Part shown: positions 1-11,080 of the stretch, in pieces
Position numbering within the stretch: position 1 is the stretch's first letter
Layout: each line of letters starts with the position of its first letter
Source of the DNA: Coprinopsis marcescibilis
Taxonomy: Eukaryota; Basidiomycota; Agaricomycetes; Agaricales; Psathyrellaceae
Assembly: GCA_004369085.1 (NCBI GenBank)
Contig: ML210151.1
Location: 103,270 to 167,269 of the forward strand
Length of the DNA: 64,000 nucleotides
Direction: 5' to 3'
Translations under genes and position numbers: made by a program
Notes under the pieces: model-generated
The model's database searches: none
The model's input: the letters and a program-made list of their open reading frames with translations, nothing else
What the model was told of the DNA's origin: nothing

Positions 1-556
1 GAGGTTGATCTGGAACTCAAGCTGTTTGCCAACAGTCAGCAACGCAACCCCAATAGCCTGCAACAGCACGTACCGTTCGCCCTGGGAACTCGGCCGACGG
101 CGGAGGGGCGGGGTACTGCATATCTGTCGCATGAAGCGTCATACCCATCGTCACAGAGATTACAGGTGCCAGGACAGCAAACGCAACACACGTCCCAAGC
201 CACCAACGAAGCCTGCTTATAGACATGGGCTTAGCTTGGACATCGCTGCTATTCTGCTGGCTACCTGTCCCAACTGGTCCTGGGTTATCCGAGTTGATGG
301 ATCCCCCATTGTCTGCAAAGACATTGAGCGTCGAGTCAGTAGCCATAGCCGTCGCTCTGCATTGGGGTTCCAGCGGCGGGTCTCGAGGCGGAACGTCGAT
401 AACAGAGTGGCTGGGGAGCATGGTCTGCTGTCGCAGGTTGCTGGGGGAACCAAATGTATCGGATGCAGTCCTCGCTTGAGCCTGTGGCTGAATTAGCGGT
501 GAACGCGGCAGCGTAATCTCTCTAGCAAGTGGACTCTGCGCCTGGGTGGTTGACAT
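1..556 (-). CDS. Multi-pass membrane protein, N-terminal part (runs off the window)
   Basis: The ATG is at 556. Exon 1 (556-145) encodes a Ser/Pro/Gln-rich, probably cytosolic N-terminus of about 115 residues, followed by a hydrophobic segment beginning RWWLGTCVAFAVLAPVIS. A 63-nt GT-AG intron (144-82) then joins in frame to exon 2, which reads GERYVLLQAIGVALLTVG, a second hydrophobic helix, and stays open to the window edge. Reading straight through the intron instead gives a stop near position 17, so the spliced model is preferred. At least two membrane helices are visible. I do not recognise the family; the visible part shows no catalytic motif. The 3' part of the gene lies outside the window. 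Confidence 0.6.
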
Positions 557-1080
557 ATAGGCTAGGGGTATGATAGCGGAGGATGGGCGAAGTCTAGGAA
601 TTAATGGATGTGAACTTGCCCACTTGCATTATAAGTATTTGTATAATGTGTAACCATGCCACGACTTACCATCATTTATCACACGAACAGCAATAGAGGG
701 ACTAGGAAAAGTATCTGTGCAAATTTTCAGCACACGGTGTCTGACTGGACAGATTAGCGCCTGGCAAAGGGAAATTTCTTGGCGCGTCAACTTGGCCGCC
801 CGCGTTCCCAACCCAGCGCTGCCTGGGCGTTAGATCAGTATCACTCCTCAGTGTAAGTATCGATGACCAGAAAGGATACTTCTTCTTAAGCCTCAGAATA
901 CCAGCCCGGAGCTGTTGAGCTGAAAGAAGGTTCATGTTGAACCATCAAAGTCATGGATAGATAGACTTCCGAGTCCTTATCCCGTTTCAGGGCCTTGGAA
1001 CTGTGGGTACGACGCTGATTGACAGTTCTTGATTTTGCGTCCAAGAATGCTTATTGGCGGGCCTGAGAAGAAGCATGACT

Positions 1081-1198
1081 GTGCTCGACGATAGTCGGTT
1101 TTAACGTTCTCGGTGATACAGAATGTCCGGCGTTGTCCCGTGCTCGACGGCGGTTATTTTAACGCTCTGGCTGATATCGAGCGTCCGGAAAATTTCAC
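1081..1198. repeat. Degenerate tandem repeat, two 59-bp units
   Basis: Two adjacent copies begin GTGCTCGACG at 1081 and at 1140. Both then share a TTTTAACG core and a ...GTCCGG block at matching offsets. The units differ by many substitutions, so the duplication is old. No coding sense is apparent. Confidence 0.6.
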
Positions 1199-1280
1199 TT
1201 GCACATGAGATATGCATAAGCATTCCTGTGGTCAATGCAACACGAAGACAGCATTCACAAGCAAAGACTAAGTACTGTAT

Positions 1281-1500
1281 TCTACTAGTAGCTGCTGCTA
1301 CGGCGCTTGTATTAAGTGCATCATGCAGATCTCATTGCCAGCAAGTTGTATTTGACGAAGGAGTTCAAATTAAATGCCGCTAATGGAGGCGTTAGTAAGG
1401 CCGGCTTCCTCTGTCTGCTGGTAGCTGTGGCCACGAAGCTGATATCGGGATTTGCAGATATCATTGCTAGTTTATCTTTTGGGAAGCAAATTTACTTTAG
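1281..1500. repeat. Weak direct repeat, spacing about 133 bp
   Basis: Segments starting at 1281 (TCTACTAGTAGCTG) and 1414 (TCTGCTGGTAGCTG) stay alignable for roughly 80-90 bp, sharing a GCAGATxTCATTGC block. This is probably a second old local duplication. Confidence 0.4.
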
Positions 1501-3556
1501 CGCCCAAGAAGGTGTCATGCCTTAAGTGCAGAAAGAGGGAACTCATAGATGCCAAATTCAAACAAATATAAAAATGGCTGTGATTTTCTCAACTTTCCGG
1601 TGAAATGCCCGCAAGTCTCTTGGGTTCGGTTACGCAGCCAGCCGCGACGATGTGGGGAACCCGTCTTGGCTGAGCGCAGCTAAGCCGTATTCTCCAATGC
1701 GACCGGTCAACCACTCTGAAGCGCGCCTAGACGTGGCCCAAATCCACCTCGTATGTTCCGATAATCTGTACAGTTTATTGTCCTATTTCGGTCGGAGATC
1801 AAGTAGATAGATATATATTTTTAGGTAGGTAGTACGAACCCTGTAGTTGAGTTTCCTGGTGCCCTTCGGCCAGGAGCTCACCAATAACTCACACTTCATC
1901 ATCTTCGTTTTCGGGTTCACTGGCACGCGAGTGAACCCCGATTCTTGTTTGAGTCTACACACTGCGTAGCCTCACAACGACAAGTAATTCGGGATTTAGC
2001 GGCGTGAATCTAAACGGAGGGCTGATTATACCTACTTGGTCCCACGCCGCAATGGCGGGCCTTGTGCTTGGAATGAGCCTTATAATACTCACAAGCCATG
2101 GAGATGTATGCCTCTCTTTCGCATAGGTTTCAATTTCTAGTCTATGCTCTACCGACTCTAACACTACGACGGACGACGGTCTTTGAAAAGCCAAAGATGA
2201 TAGATCCTGGCAGCGCGAGACGAGTAGTTTCTCGAGTTCTTTCCTGTTCGATCTGACTAGTTCTCGGAATGAGACTCGAGCAAGACTTCATAATATTGTT
2301 CTGGCTACTTGATACATACCCTGAGATAGCAGTTATGTAACTTGAATCCGCAAGGATACTCTGCTTTCATACATTTCATGCATACTCTTACTACTTCCAC
2401 CCACTGGTGTAAGAGTACTTCAAGCAGCGACTTTAGAGACTTACATTGGTCGTGATGGCGTTGCCTATGTCTCTTATTTTCCTCAGGCAGGTTCGTACAC
2501 AATGCACATTGACTCCCGACTCCGTATCCAAGAGACACATGCACCAGCCTACACCGCCAGAACGGAAGGAAACATTGCAGTCGGGGATTCGGATCCCGGT
2601 TTTCAAAGAGGTGGTACGACCGTGGGTCATCTCAGTTGCGTTTTTCACAGCTCTGAGCTTCTAGGATCAACGTACTATACGTTCCAGCCTTTCAAATACA
2701 CGCCCGTGGATTCAAGTCGTCTATGTCGCTCGAGTGAAGTTATCGCCTATGTATTTACCTCGGCCGATCTCTTGAATGGTTAGCACATGCATTACGCTCG
2801 TGGTGTATCAATTGAGTGGGTTGATTATGCAAAGGAATGGAAAAATGGCACCTGCTTGAATTCATTCATAACCCGTTTGTACGTGATTCCGTGATGAATC
2901 GCTGGCGGCCATGCCGCATATCTCTCAACCGGTACTAGAACTGGTATCACGGCGACATAGCAGATAACGAACAGACCAGGCTACACCAGGTATGTTACGA
3001 GTTAACTCCTGTCCTGCTAGTTTCTGATGTTAAAACGATAAGGCTGAACTTGAACTTACGAGAAGAATTGCTGGACTTGTCACAAGCTAATGCTGTCGTG
3101 CGTCCGAATTGGCGAGACAAAAACTCTCAAAAGTTCCTATCGCATAAGTACTGCAGTACGCTCCATGCCATCTTTATCCAACCTTTAGTACTTATTGCTT
3201 TCTAAAAGCGGTGGCTCCATGATTTCATCAAGGAACGAGCCGAAGAAGCACGAGAAGCACTGGGAAGTTTGCCTTGTGCCCATCACTTGACCTTGCGGAT
3301 TCATATCTGGGGTTTACGACATCAGACTCGAGGCTCCAAAATGGCATGTTACTAGACAAAGAGACCAGGACTTATAAATAAAGGTAACCAATCTCATGTC
3401 GGAGCTAACCCCTAACCTGATCCTTCCCCATCTTCCCCATCTTCCGAGTCCCGACCAGTGGATACTTGCTTGGAGCCACCTCGCGGGTCAGCTCCCAAGT
3501 TCTGGCCGACAGTACTCACCTGCATAGGAGCTTTCCAGGTCGCTCATCTTGAAACG

Positions 3557-5650
3557 ATGGATCCCGGATTTTTGGAGACGTTAGCCTTTCAAGGGTCCTT
3601 GGTCAACCTGGTTGCAGGTGAGCTGAGGTTACTTCGTCAAAGGCATACCTTCTAACCACATTGACTCCAGCTGCCTGCTTGACGATCCTTATCTATAATC
3701 ATGCACTGACAATGGACGAGGAGGTGAGTCGCAATGTGTCTGTTCTTGGCTGTCCGACTGAGACGGTGCTCGTGTTTCGCGTAGATTAACAAAATATGGC
3801 CGTGAGTCACTTGATTATCGTTTGTCGCAGCGTAGACTAAAGCTAAAAAAAACTACCCGTTATCTAGGAGCCGCCTGACTTTAGCCAAGTTACTTTTCTT
3901 CTCGAACAGGTATATAGTAGAGGGAATACTCTTGTAAGTGTTCATTGAAGCCAGGCTCCACCCCCTTCTTACGTTCATTTTCAGGTTCAACTGCATATGT
4001 ACGGGATTTCCAGTGCCTGACGTTCCCCGGGTTATCGGTCTAATTGAGTCCCATGATTTTAGCGGCTGCGAAAACATTTCAACCTGCAGCTGTAAGTGAA
4101 TCTAAAGCTACTATAATATATATCCTACAAAGCATCTGACACGAGGTACCTGATTCGCAAGTTGTTCGTTCAGCCTTCGTTGTCTCCCTTCGCTTAGAGC
4201 GCTTAAACTCATCACAGCTGCGTGTTTTATTTACGTTGGCTCACTGTGTGCGTACGACGTCCACTTCATACCTTGACAATTCATATCGAAACTGATTGTT
4301 ACTTGTTGAAGCGCTACGACTATCTCCACAGCAGTTGTGCAAGGTAGCGACCGCGAATAGCTAACTCCGTCAACACAGCTAACAAACATTGGGTCGTTCG
4401 ATGCAGCAATCCTTCTCCTCCGAATATGGGCCCTCTGTAGGTTTCCAATGATATTGTAATTTACTCCGCACGTTAATCACTTTTATGATGCACAGGCAAG
4501 AATAACAATGTACGCCTTCAAAGTTGAACCTCACAGCTCCTTGAACAAACGATATCTCTTCCTTGGGTTCAAGGTCACAAGGGGGATTGCATGCTTCTTC
4601 TTCTTTGGTAAGCTTACCAGCTTCATATTGGGTCTGCCTTGTGTTAAATATGCACGCTTAGGTGGTACGGTCACCCTCATAGGCCTTACGATCCAAGACT
4701 ACGTCGGAGAGGATGTTCTCAGTACGTTTGCGCTTCTCTTCCTTGTGCGGCCATGTTTATTTGTAAACCACTAGTCAACCAAACACTCCAAAGTCTTCCT
4801 GGGTGTTATGCGACCAGCGTCCCTTCCATAATAGCCGGCTTTTGGTATGTCTGAGTTTAGGTTACACACATTTTCTAACTAAGTAACACATACCTTGAAG
4901 GATTGCACCCTTGATCGTTGAAAGTACGCAGATCCTTTGATTACTACCCCGCCGCCGCCGCTAAGGGGAACTTCGCAGGCGTTTTGTTCATTATCGTTGT
5001 GTCTCGTGCAGTTTCATGGTGGAGGAGAGGAACAACAGTACCAAAGATCATGGTCATTCTGGCCAAGGATTCCACTCTGTACTTTGCTGTGTAAGTTCCA
5101 ACAGATTCTCGTCATTAGCTGCATATTGACAAGCTGTTCCACATTTGACGATTTCCGACCCAGTATTTTCGGTGCGTGCTATCTCACAAGCAGAAAGTAC
5201 TACACCACTAAAGACCTCCCGTCCAGCCTTCTTACTTGCCAGCTTCCTGATGTTTCAATTTGGGCCACCATTCTTGTCAAGCCTTTTAGTAACGTACGTC
5301 AACAGACCTTACCCCGGCGCTTAGTTTTAACATCGGACTCTGACGAATCGTATTCCATCAGGCCGACCACGACCGCTGGCTGCATCCTGGTACGCTCTCG
5401 CTACACGGCTAAGTGGTCAATTTTAACCGATTGGGCTATGTCGTTCATTAAGGGCTCACATATGCTATTGAACCTACGCAGTATGGCTGATCCTACCTTT
5501 GAGGACGTCTCCGTTCATCAAACCATCCCCTTATCGGTAGTCCGGAATCAGCGTGCTTCCCACCATGTCTCCAATCTTCATAGTGGATACCGTAACGCTG
5601 ACATGAAGAGTATCCAAATAGAAACGCAGAGGAGCGTCATAGTCACATAG
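3557..5650 (+). CDS. DUF6533-type multi-pass membrane protein (many exons, possibly decaying)
   Basis: Five exons could be spliced cleanly: 3557-3617, 3671-3723, 3785-3801, 3868-3933 and 3985-4091. Joined, they give MDPGFLETLAFQ..., then LTILIYNHALTMDEEINKIW, which fits the signature of the DUF6533 domain common in Agaricomycete membrane proteins (a Tyr/His-x-x-Leu-Thr-hydrophobic-Asp-x-Glu-hydrophobic motif followed by IW). FFSNRYIVEGILLF follows. Further family-like pieces occur later on the same strand: FDAAILLLRIWALC near 4395-4440, LNKRYLFLGF near 4540, VPKIMVILAKDSTLYFAV near 5035-5090 and LTDWAMSFIKGSHMLLNLRS near 5420-5490. The expected order of seven helices is therefore present, but I could not join all middle exons without stops between 4092 and 5030. 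The gene may be intact with small exons, or a pseudogene. The end is approximate. Confidence 0.55.
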
Positions 5651-5969
5651 ACTGTGCCGGTGTATATGTCTCGGTCTGGACTCGCTCTTCGCTCGGAAAC
5701 GCAGTGTACTCTGAATCTGTATTTGAACGAGTCGCCTGAATAATATAACGAAGCTCTAGCCTCTCACAGGCTACTTCTGGTGAGGCCTATCACCTGCTGG
5801 ACGCCTCTGGACGCTCGGTCGCTATACAAGCTGGTGTCCACATTTGACTATACAAGTGGAGTGTCGCTCGTCATGGCTCCTGACATGGACCTTTCTTAAA
5901 TGACGTAATTTCAGACCGTCCCAACATAAAAGACTCGTCGATTGGCAAAATGGTGAAGGACATACAGCC
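5651..5969. other. Intergenic
   Basis: No supported gene or repeat seen between the DUF6533-type gene and the small ORF at 5970. Confidence 0.5.
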
Positions 5970-6320
5970 ATGTCTTCACCCTCGAATAAACAATTCGCGC
6001 CTCAGCATCTTACCCACAAAGATTCTGAACCTCTTCCCGGAGCCAAGGGTGGTGAAGCCCCCTTCGACTATTCCCCATCTGCAATCGAAAAGATGAAGAT
6101 TCCTCCAGGAGAGGAGGCACAGACCCAGTTCAAACAGCACCCCCAGTCGAACGCAGTCGCACACAGTTGCTCATGCGAGCATTCGGAGCAATGTACGAAC
6201 CCTTTGCATCACAAGCAGCCTATTGCGAATCAGCCTCCGATACGTGCCCCCCCAAACCACCACTTTTTCAATGCGGATAATCCAAGGCCCCCCCCAGTAG
6301 AACGGCATGACGAGATCTAG
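5970..6320 (+). CDS. Small Pro/His-rich hypothetical protein
   Basis: A single-exon frame of 116 residues starts at an ATG (MSSPSNKQFAPQH...). It is rich in Pro, His, Gln and Asn, has one SCSCEHSEQC cysteine cluster, and shows no signal peptide or membrane segment. The middle motif SPSAIEKMKIPPGEEAQ looks like an ordered amphipathic stretch. I do not recognise a family. The frame is fully open and the composition is protein-like, which is the only support. It could also be an exon of a larger gene. Confidence 0.45.
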   Translation: MSSPSNKQFAPQHLTHKDSEPLPGAKGGEAPFDYSPSAIEKMKIPPGEEAQTQFKQHPQSNAVAHSCSCEHSEQCTNPLHHKQPIANQPPIRAPPNHHFFNADNPRPPPVERHDEI

Positions 6321-6996
6321 TCTGGTGAGTGTCGGCGTTGGTGATCTAAGGCACTATATTTGACTCGTTCTAGTGCCATCACGGGTTTTGAGTTTCGTTT
6401 GTTGAATTTCGAATAAGTCTTGCTTGCTTTTATCAACGTTCAATCTGTGGTCTGTCAATGTCGTAGCAGATTCATCAATACAGCTGTTGGTCAAAGATCG
6501 GTTCATAAGCGGACATGAATAAGAACATACCTTGAAGAATCTCCACGCACATCGTTATAAGGTATGAATTAGGCTCATTTCATAGTTAGGGGCGAAGGTA
6601 CTGGGACTCTAGAGCTTCAGGGGGAACCGGGCATGGTGAGTGCGCATGAACCTGCGAAACTTGGGGGAGGGGCATGTTGGGATCCCAAAATGAATCATGA
6701 TTGTTGCTTCGTCGCCTATATTGAGAAATTTTGGAAGAAAGAACCATTCTGAGCGCCTTCGAAGCCTCGAAATCAAGAGTATCCCAGATACAACCTCGGA
6801 AGGCTAATATATGAGCAATGGTCGTTTCCTGGATGCGATGGTGATGGTCAATGATCAAGCTTTTCGGATCCAATTGCAAATGAATATAGGATTTCATAAT
6901 GATAAAGCCAGCCACAACCGCGACTAAAGCCTTGAGGGAAATTGAAAGAACAACCAACACCGAAATCACTGATTTCATTCAGTCAGTGGTACTAAA
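6321..6996. other. Intergenic, upstream of the kelch gene
   Basis: A minus-strand frame (6978-6586, 130 codons) starts with a hydrophobic stretch, MKSVISVLVVLSISLKALVA, but has no further support. The region is best treated as the promoter side of the kelch gene. Confidence 0.4.
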
Positions 6997-8689
6997 ATGA
7001 CTACAAGAAGATCTCCGGTGGTGAACGTGTCTGTTGTTCCCGACCAGTACCCTACGCTCGTCTCCTACTCTCTGGACGACGAGCAGCTGTCTGCAATAAC
7101 CGCCTCACTCGCCGCAGGGGATATGGGTCCAAGGAACCTTGACAATGTACCGGAGGAGGATGGGTCGACAACGGAGGGTGGAGGAGGGACAGCAAGTCCT
7201 TATTTGAACCCAAGCGCAGCGGATTCATCGTCGACGTTCCACAACGGCACTAACCCACCACCCACACCTAATATTCCAGGCGCTACACCACCGACAGGGC
7301 AGCAGCCTGCTCCAACAAGACCTCGCAAAGCCCCTAGTGTCCGCACTCTGGGACGGCCGTCTAATGACCATCTGCAAGGGACATCAACCAGTGGGAATGT
7401 GCGACGAACAACATCCGCAGTTTCATCATCATCGAAGTCGGCCAGGGTATCAGCAGGCGGCCAGGTTCTCCCTCGATATCGCAGTACACCACGACTACCG
7501 CAGGATAAGGACGTACCTGCCGCACCAGCAACGGGAATGTACTGGAGCAAAGCGCCTGCTTGGGGGCACTTGCCTGGGAGGACACTCCGTGCGCATACAG
7601 TGACATTGGTCGACAATGTCGCTTGGATATTTGGAGGGAGCGACGATCGCGATACCTCAAAGGACATTTACTGCTTTGATACTGGTGAGTCATGTCGTTC
7701 GGTTAACCTTCCGTGGCCTGATTTTCTCGAACAGAAACCATGCAATGGACACATCCTGATACTGTTGGAGATGTGTCTCCACCGCCATGCCGTGCCCACA
7801 CAGCAACGCTCGTCGACCGGAAGATTGTTATTTACGGTGGAGGCCTGGGAGGCATCTACTATGACACCGTTTTCATCCTGGATACGACTACACGACGCTG
7901 GTTGCAACCCCCTATTCACGATGGCGATCAACCAACTGGAAGAAGAGCTCATTCCGCAGTGTATTATAAAGGGCGAATATGGGTGTTCGGGGGCGGTAAT
8001 GGCTTAACAGCATTGAATGATGTGTGGACGATGGAACTCGGGCCTAACCAAGCGGGCGTGACGCTTACAACAGACGGAGAAAAGGCTCTGAAATGGGAAG
8101 AACAGCATACAACAGGGAGAAAGCCTGGCCCTCGAGGGTATCACTCTGCTACTCTGGTAGGGGATGTGATGGTCGTGGTCGGTGGCAGCGATGGGAAGGA
8201 ATGTTTTACGGATATCTGGCTCTTGAATCTGGGTGCGTCTCGCTACTCGTATCCAAGCATCTACCCCCTTGACGATTTCGCAGAAACATTGGTATGGTCG
8301 ATGGTAAAGCAACAAGCACCGGTCTACAAACGACTGTCGCACAGTGCAACACAAGTGGGGTCATATCTTTTCGTCATCGCAGGCCACAACGGCGCCGAAT
8401 ACTGTTCGGAAATCCTGATGCTCAATCTTGGTGGGTCCCGCAGCATTGCTTGAGTGTATTTATAATGTGCTCATTGGGCTTCCTAGTATCACTACAGTAC
8501 GAACCTCGGACAATCTACGGCAAGCCGCCCAGTATGCGAGGCAATCATGCCACGGTGCTGTCCGATAGTCGCGTTTTCCTCTTTGGCGGGTTCAACGGGC
8601 AACAAGGGTTCGACGATGTTCATATCCTGGACCTCGCTGCCGGAGCCTACCTTCCCCAGGTTACAAGTTTCGAGATTGAGGCGATCTGA
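6997..8689 (+). CDS. Kelch-repeat beta-propeller protein
   Basis: There are four exons: 6997-7684, 7735-8232, 8284-8430 and 8487-8689, giving 511 residues. The first ~185 residues are disordered, rich in Ser, Thr, Pro and Gly. From about residue 190 there are six kelch-like blades, each with a hydrophobic strand, a double glycine and a downstream aromatic. Examples are RAHTVTLVDNVAWIFGGSDD, RAHTATLVDRKIVIYGGG, RRAHSAVYYKGRIWVFGGG, RGYHSATLVGDVMVVVGGSD, KRLSHSATQVGSYLFVIAGH and RGNHATVLSDSRVFLFGGFN. No signal peptide or membrane segment is seen, so a cytosolic scaffold role is likely; kelch propellers of this kind in fungi serve in polarity or signalling. Genes like this are often mislabelled galactose oxidase, but no oxidase copper-site features are visible. 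The specific partner cannot be read from sequence. Confidence 0.88.
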
Positions 8690-8930
8690 AATGGTCCCTA
8701 CCCGCTATGTATTTGTATACCCGGGGATGAGCAGCTAGGTCATTGAATACGAGGTGGTTGTGTTGCTTATGATAGGTTGTGTGGGCTTTCTGTTTTACAA
8801 CCGGCATTCACAGTATACATCATTTCATTCGGTTTACTACACAAGCAGACACTAAACAGCTGACGATAGCAAAACAGGGATTCTGACAGGAAAACAGGGC
8901 GGGTGGGAATACCGCCATCCACGAATGAAT

Positions 8931-11080
8931 TTACAAAGGGCCGAGCTGTGCGAGCAAGTTGGGGGTTCCAGTGGCTAAAACGTTGATTTAACGTCAACCA
9001 TACAGCATTGGAAGGAAGGTAACACTCACGGACAGCACCAAGAGCGTCCTTGACGGCCAGTTTCACCAGTTTGCTCTTCATAGCTGTGGGTGTTACGTTG
9101 CCTTCCTTGGAAATGAGGTGGGCGATGATGCCAGAAACATAGGACGATGCTTGCGAGGAACCATAACGTGTGGTGTAGCCCTAAACATGGTTAAGCACTC
9201 TTGAAACGGGGAAAATGTGGAGGTTAGTACGTATGGGTCATTGCCACCCCATCCTTGTGGGAAGTCTGCACACTGGATTCCTGCGCCAGGGGCGAAGAGG
9301 GTGACAGCTACACCAAAGTTGGAGTAATCGGCACGGGAATCGTTGATATCAGAAGCGGCGACAGTGATGACAGAAGGGACCCGTGCGGGAGAGGGATACG
9401 AAGAGTTCGCAATGTCCTGTTTGTCGTCTCCGGCGCCGATCTGAGTTTGCATGTGCGTTAGGTGGTAATCTTAAATTCCGGGAAGTTTGAATGAACATAC
9501 CACGACATGAACACCAGATTCGACGAGCTATGAAATAAGGTTGAGAGTTAGAGATGATATTTCAAGTTTTACCACGATGGGAGCCTCACGCTGGCAGCTG
9601 CGTTGTCCAAAGGAGTAGAGGGGCCGTATCCGCTACCTCTCACGGTGTGAATGTGGGCGACTGCTGGACGCTTGGTCTGCTTCGCTTCCTGGGCGACCCA
9701 GTCGAGGGCCGAGATCCTGTCATCAGCGTTAGTAGAAGGCCGGATACTGCAATCCTCCAAGTGACTTGCATTTGGGAGATTGTTCCATGTCTACGAGGCA
9801 TTCAATGTTATTATTGAGTAGGGGAAGAGCTGAGTGCAGGTACCTCTTGTCATATGCGTCGTTGTAGAAAGCGATGACGTTGACGATATTGGCTTTCTAC
9901 TCGCGTAAAGTTAGCGGTGTTTTGGTTAGCACATGGATGACTAGTAACACATACCTTTGCGACTCCCCAGCGGTCACCAGCAGCCGAAGACCTGTAAACA
10001 TGATGTCAAGATATCAAAGTCAACTGATGTAATGCGGGCGCACGCTGTAAAGGTTCCAGTCACGACGCCATCCGTGTTATCAACGTTCCTGTAGGTATGT
10101 ATTAGTCAAATATGAGAAGAAAGGTCATGTAAGTGGACTAATCACGGGTTGTAAGTATTGACTCCGAAGCGGACACGACCCTTGAAGTCTGACTGGCGGA
10201 ACGTAGAGGTAAGTTCGTGATAGCTTTAAAAAAAAGGAGGGCATACATGTTCTCGCCAAATCCCTAGGAGTGATCAAGCGGTTAGCCTGGTCAACCGATA
10301 CGGAAGATCCATGACTTACCGGAGTCTACCAGTTCAGGCCGCGAGAATAAGAATTGCTCACAACAAAAGCCATGTAAGACTTACCGATAATGAAGATGTC
10401 TACTCCCGTGCCAGAATACTCCTCATTCCAGGAATACCTGAAGGTGGAGCGACTGCGTGAATGCATATTAATGTTTGCGCCGAGCTAGTAAGGCTATTGA
10501 ATCACTAACTCCCAGGACTTAGTGGAGAGAGGTCCGGGCTGGCTGATTCGTTCCAAGCCCCAAGGTGCATCTCGCCTAAGAACAACAGTCGAATAGCGTT
10601 AGCTAACAAAAAGTAAAGAAACAGATCATTACGGACTGAACAAAATAAACATCATTCTTGACAACGTCGCGAGGCCCATCGTCATGCAAGGTCGCAGTAG
10701 GTTCTTCCTCGGGGACTTCGTTGACGATTCTGTATCCGTCTTCAGCGATGACCACAACGTCGCCAGACGCCCTCAGAGCGTTAAGAGCGTTCTCGGTGAG
10801 CTGGGCTAAACGAAAAAGGTGTGTCAAATGGTGGTTCAAGGTAACTGGCTAGCCACCAACCCGAGAATCCGTTGATGAGGTCCCACTCGACGGTGTCCTT
10901 CGAAAGCTGGAGCTTGGAAACCCAGTCCTTGCGGGAGACGCCAGGTTTGAGCTGGACGATGTATTTGCCGTTGACCTCTCCGCTGTATGTCTCGACAGAG
11001 CTCAATGCAGCGGGGATGGCCAACGCAGAGTTAGCCACCAAAAACACATAGAGGGTAGTGAAGAGGTTGTTGAAACGCAT
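8931..11080 (-). CDS. Subtilisin-like (S8, proteinase K type) secreted protein, copy A; predicted inactive
   Basis: About 440 residues in 16 exons. The ATG is at 11080 and the TAA at 8931-8933. The N-terminus MRFNNLFTTLYVFLVANSALA is a signal peptide. It is followed by an inhibitor-I9-like propeptide (KYIVQLKPGVSRKDW). The S8 domain shows GVDIFIIDSGI (Asp motif, split by two introns), HSDFKGR, GVAKKANIVNVI, LDWVAQEAK, PSVITVAASD and GSSQASSYVSGIIAHL (Ser motif). Where proteinase K-type enzymes have GTHVAGT, this copy reads DGVVTGT, so the catalytic His is Val. The oxyanion Asn motif (AAGN) reads GAGD. The C-terminus TPNLLAQLGPL matches the paralogue. One intron (9769-9717) uses a GC donor (GCAAGT). 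The fold and secretion are well supported. Protease activity is doubtful; a pseudoenzyme or binding role is inferred. Confidence 0.85.
10320..10325 (-). other. 6-nt microexon of S8 copy A carrying the catalytic Asp codon
   Basis: The exon is ACTCCG on the minus strand, with AG before it and GTAAGT after it. The preceding exon ends ATC G and the following one begins GG ATT TGG. Only with the microexon does the protein read I-D-S-G-I, the S8 Asp motif. Skipping it gives I-G-I, in frame but without Asp. The paralogue has the same arrangement. Confidence 0.8.

Larger units (their letters stand above)
557..3556. other. Gene-poor region
   Basis: About 3 kb with no reading frame I can support. It contains two degenerate tandem repeats (1081-1198 and about 1281-1500) and short chance ORFs. 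Base composition and stop density look like decayed or intergenic DNA. I saw no terminal repeats or transposase motif. Confidence 0.5.

Noticed and set aside
1640..1700. Shared GATGTGGGGAACCC-like sequence with the reverse strand near 16725
   Set aside because: Only about a dozen bases match clearly; not enough for a dispersed repeat.
4937..5650. 237-codon plus-strand ORF as a separate gene
   Set aside because: It starts at a non-ATG codon, and the family motifs within the region lie in differing frames that fit exons of the DUF6533-type gene better.
6586..6978. 130-codon minus-strand ORF with hydrophobic start
   Set aside because: No further features and it overlaps the probable kelch promoter; kept only as a note.
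10380..10440. Loss of the catalytic Asp in both S8 copies (reads VDIFIIG before the donor site)
   Set aside because: The Asp is restored by the 6-nt microexon; only the His and oxyanion Asn are really changed.
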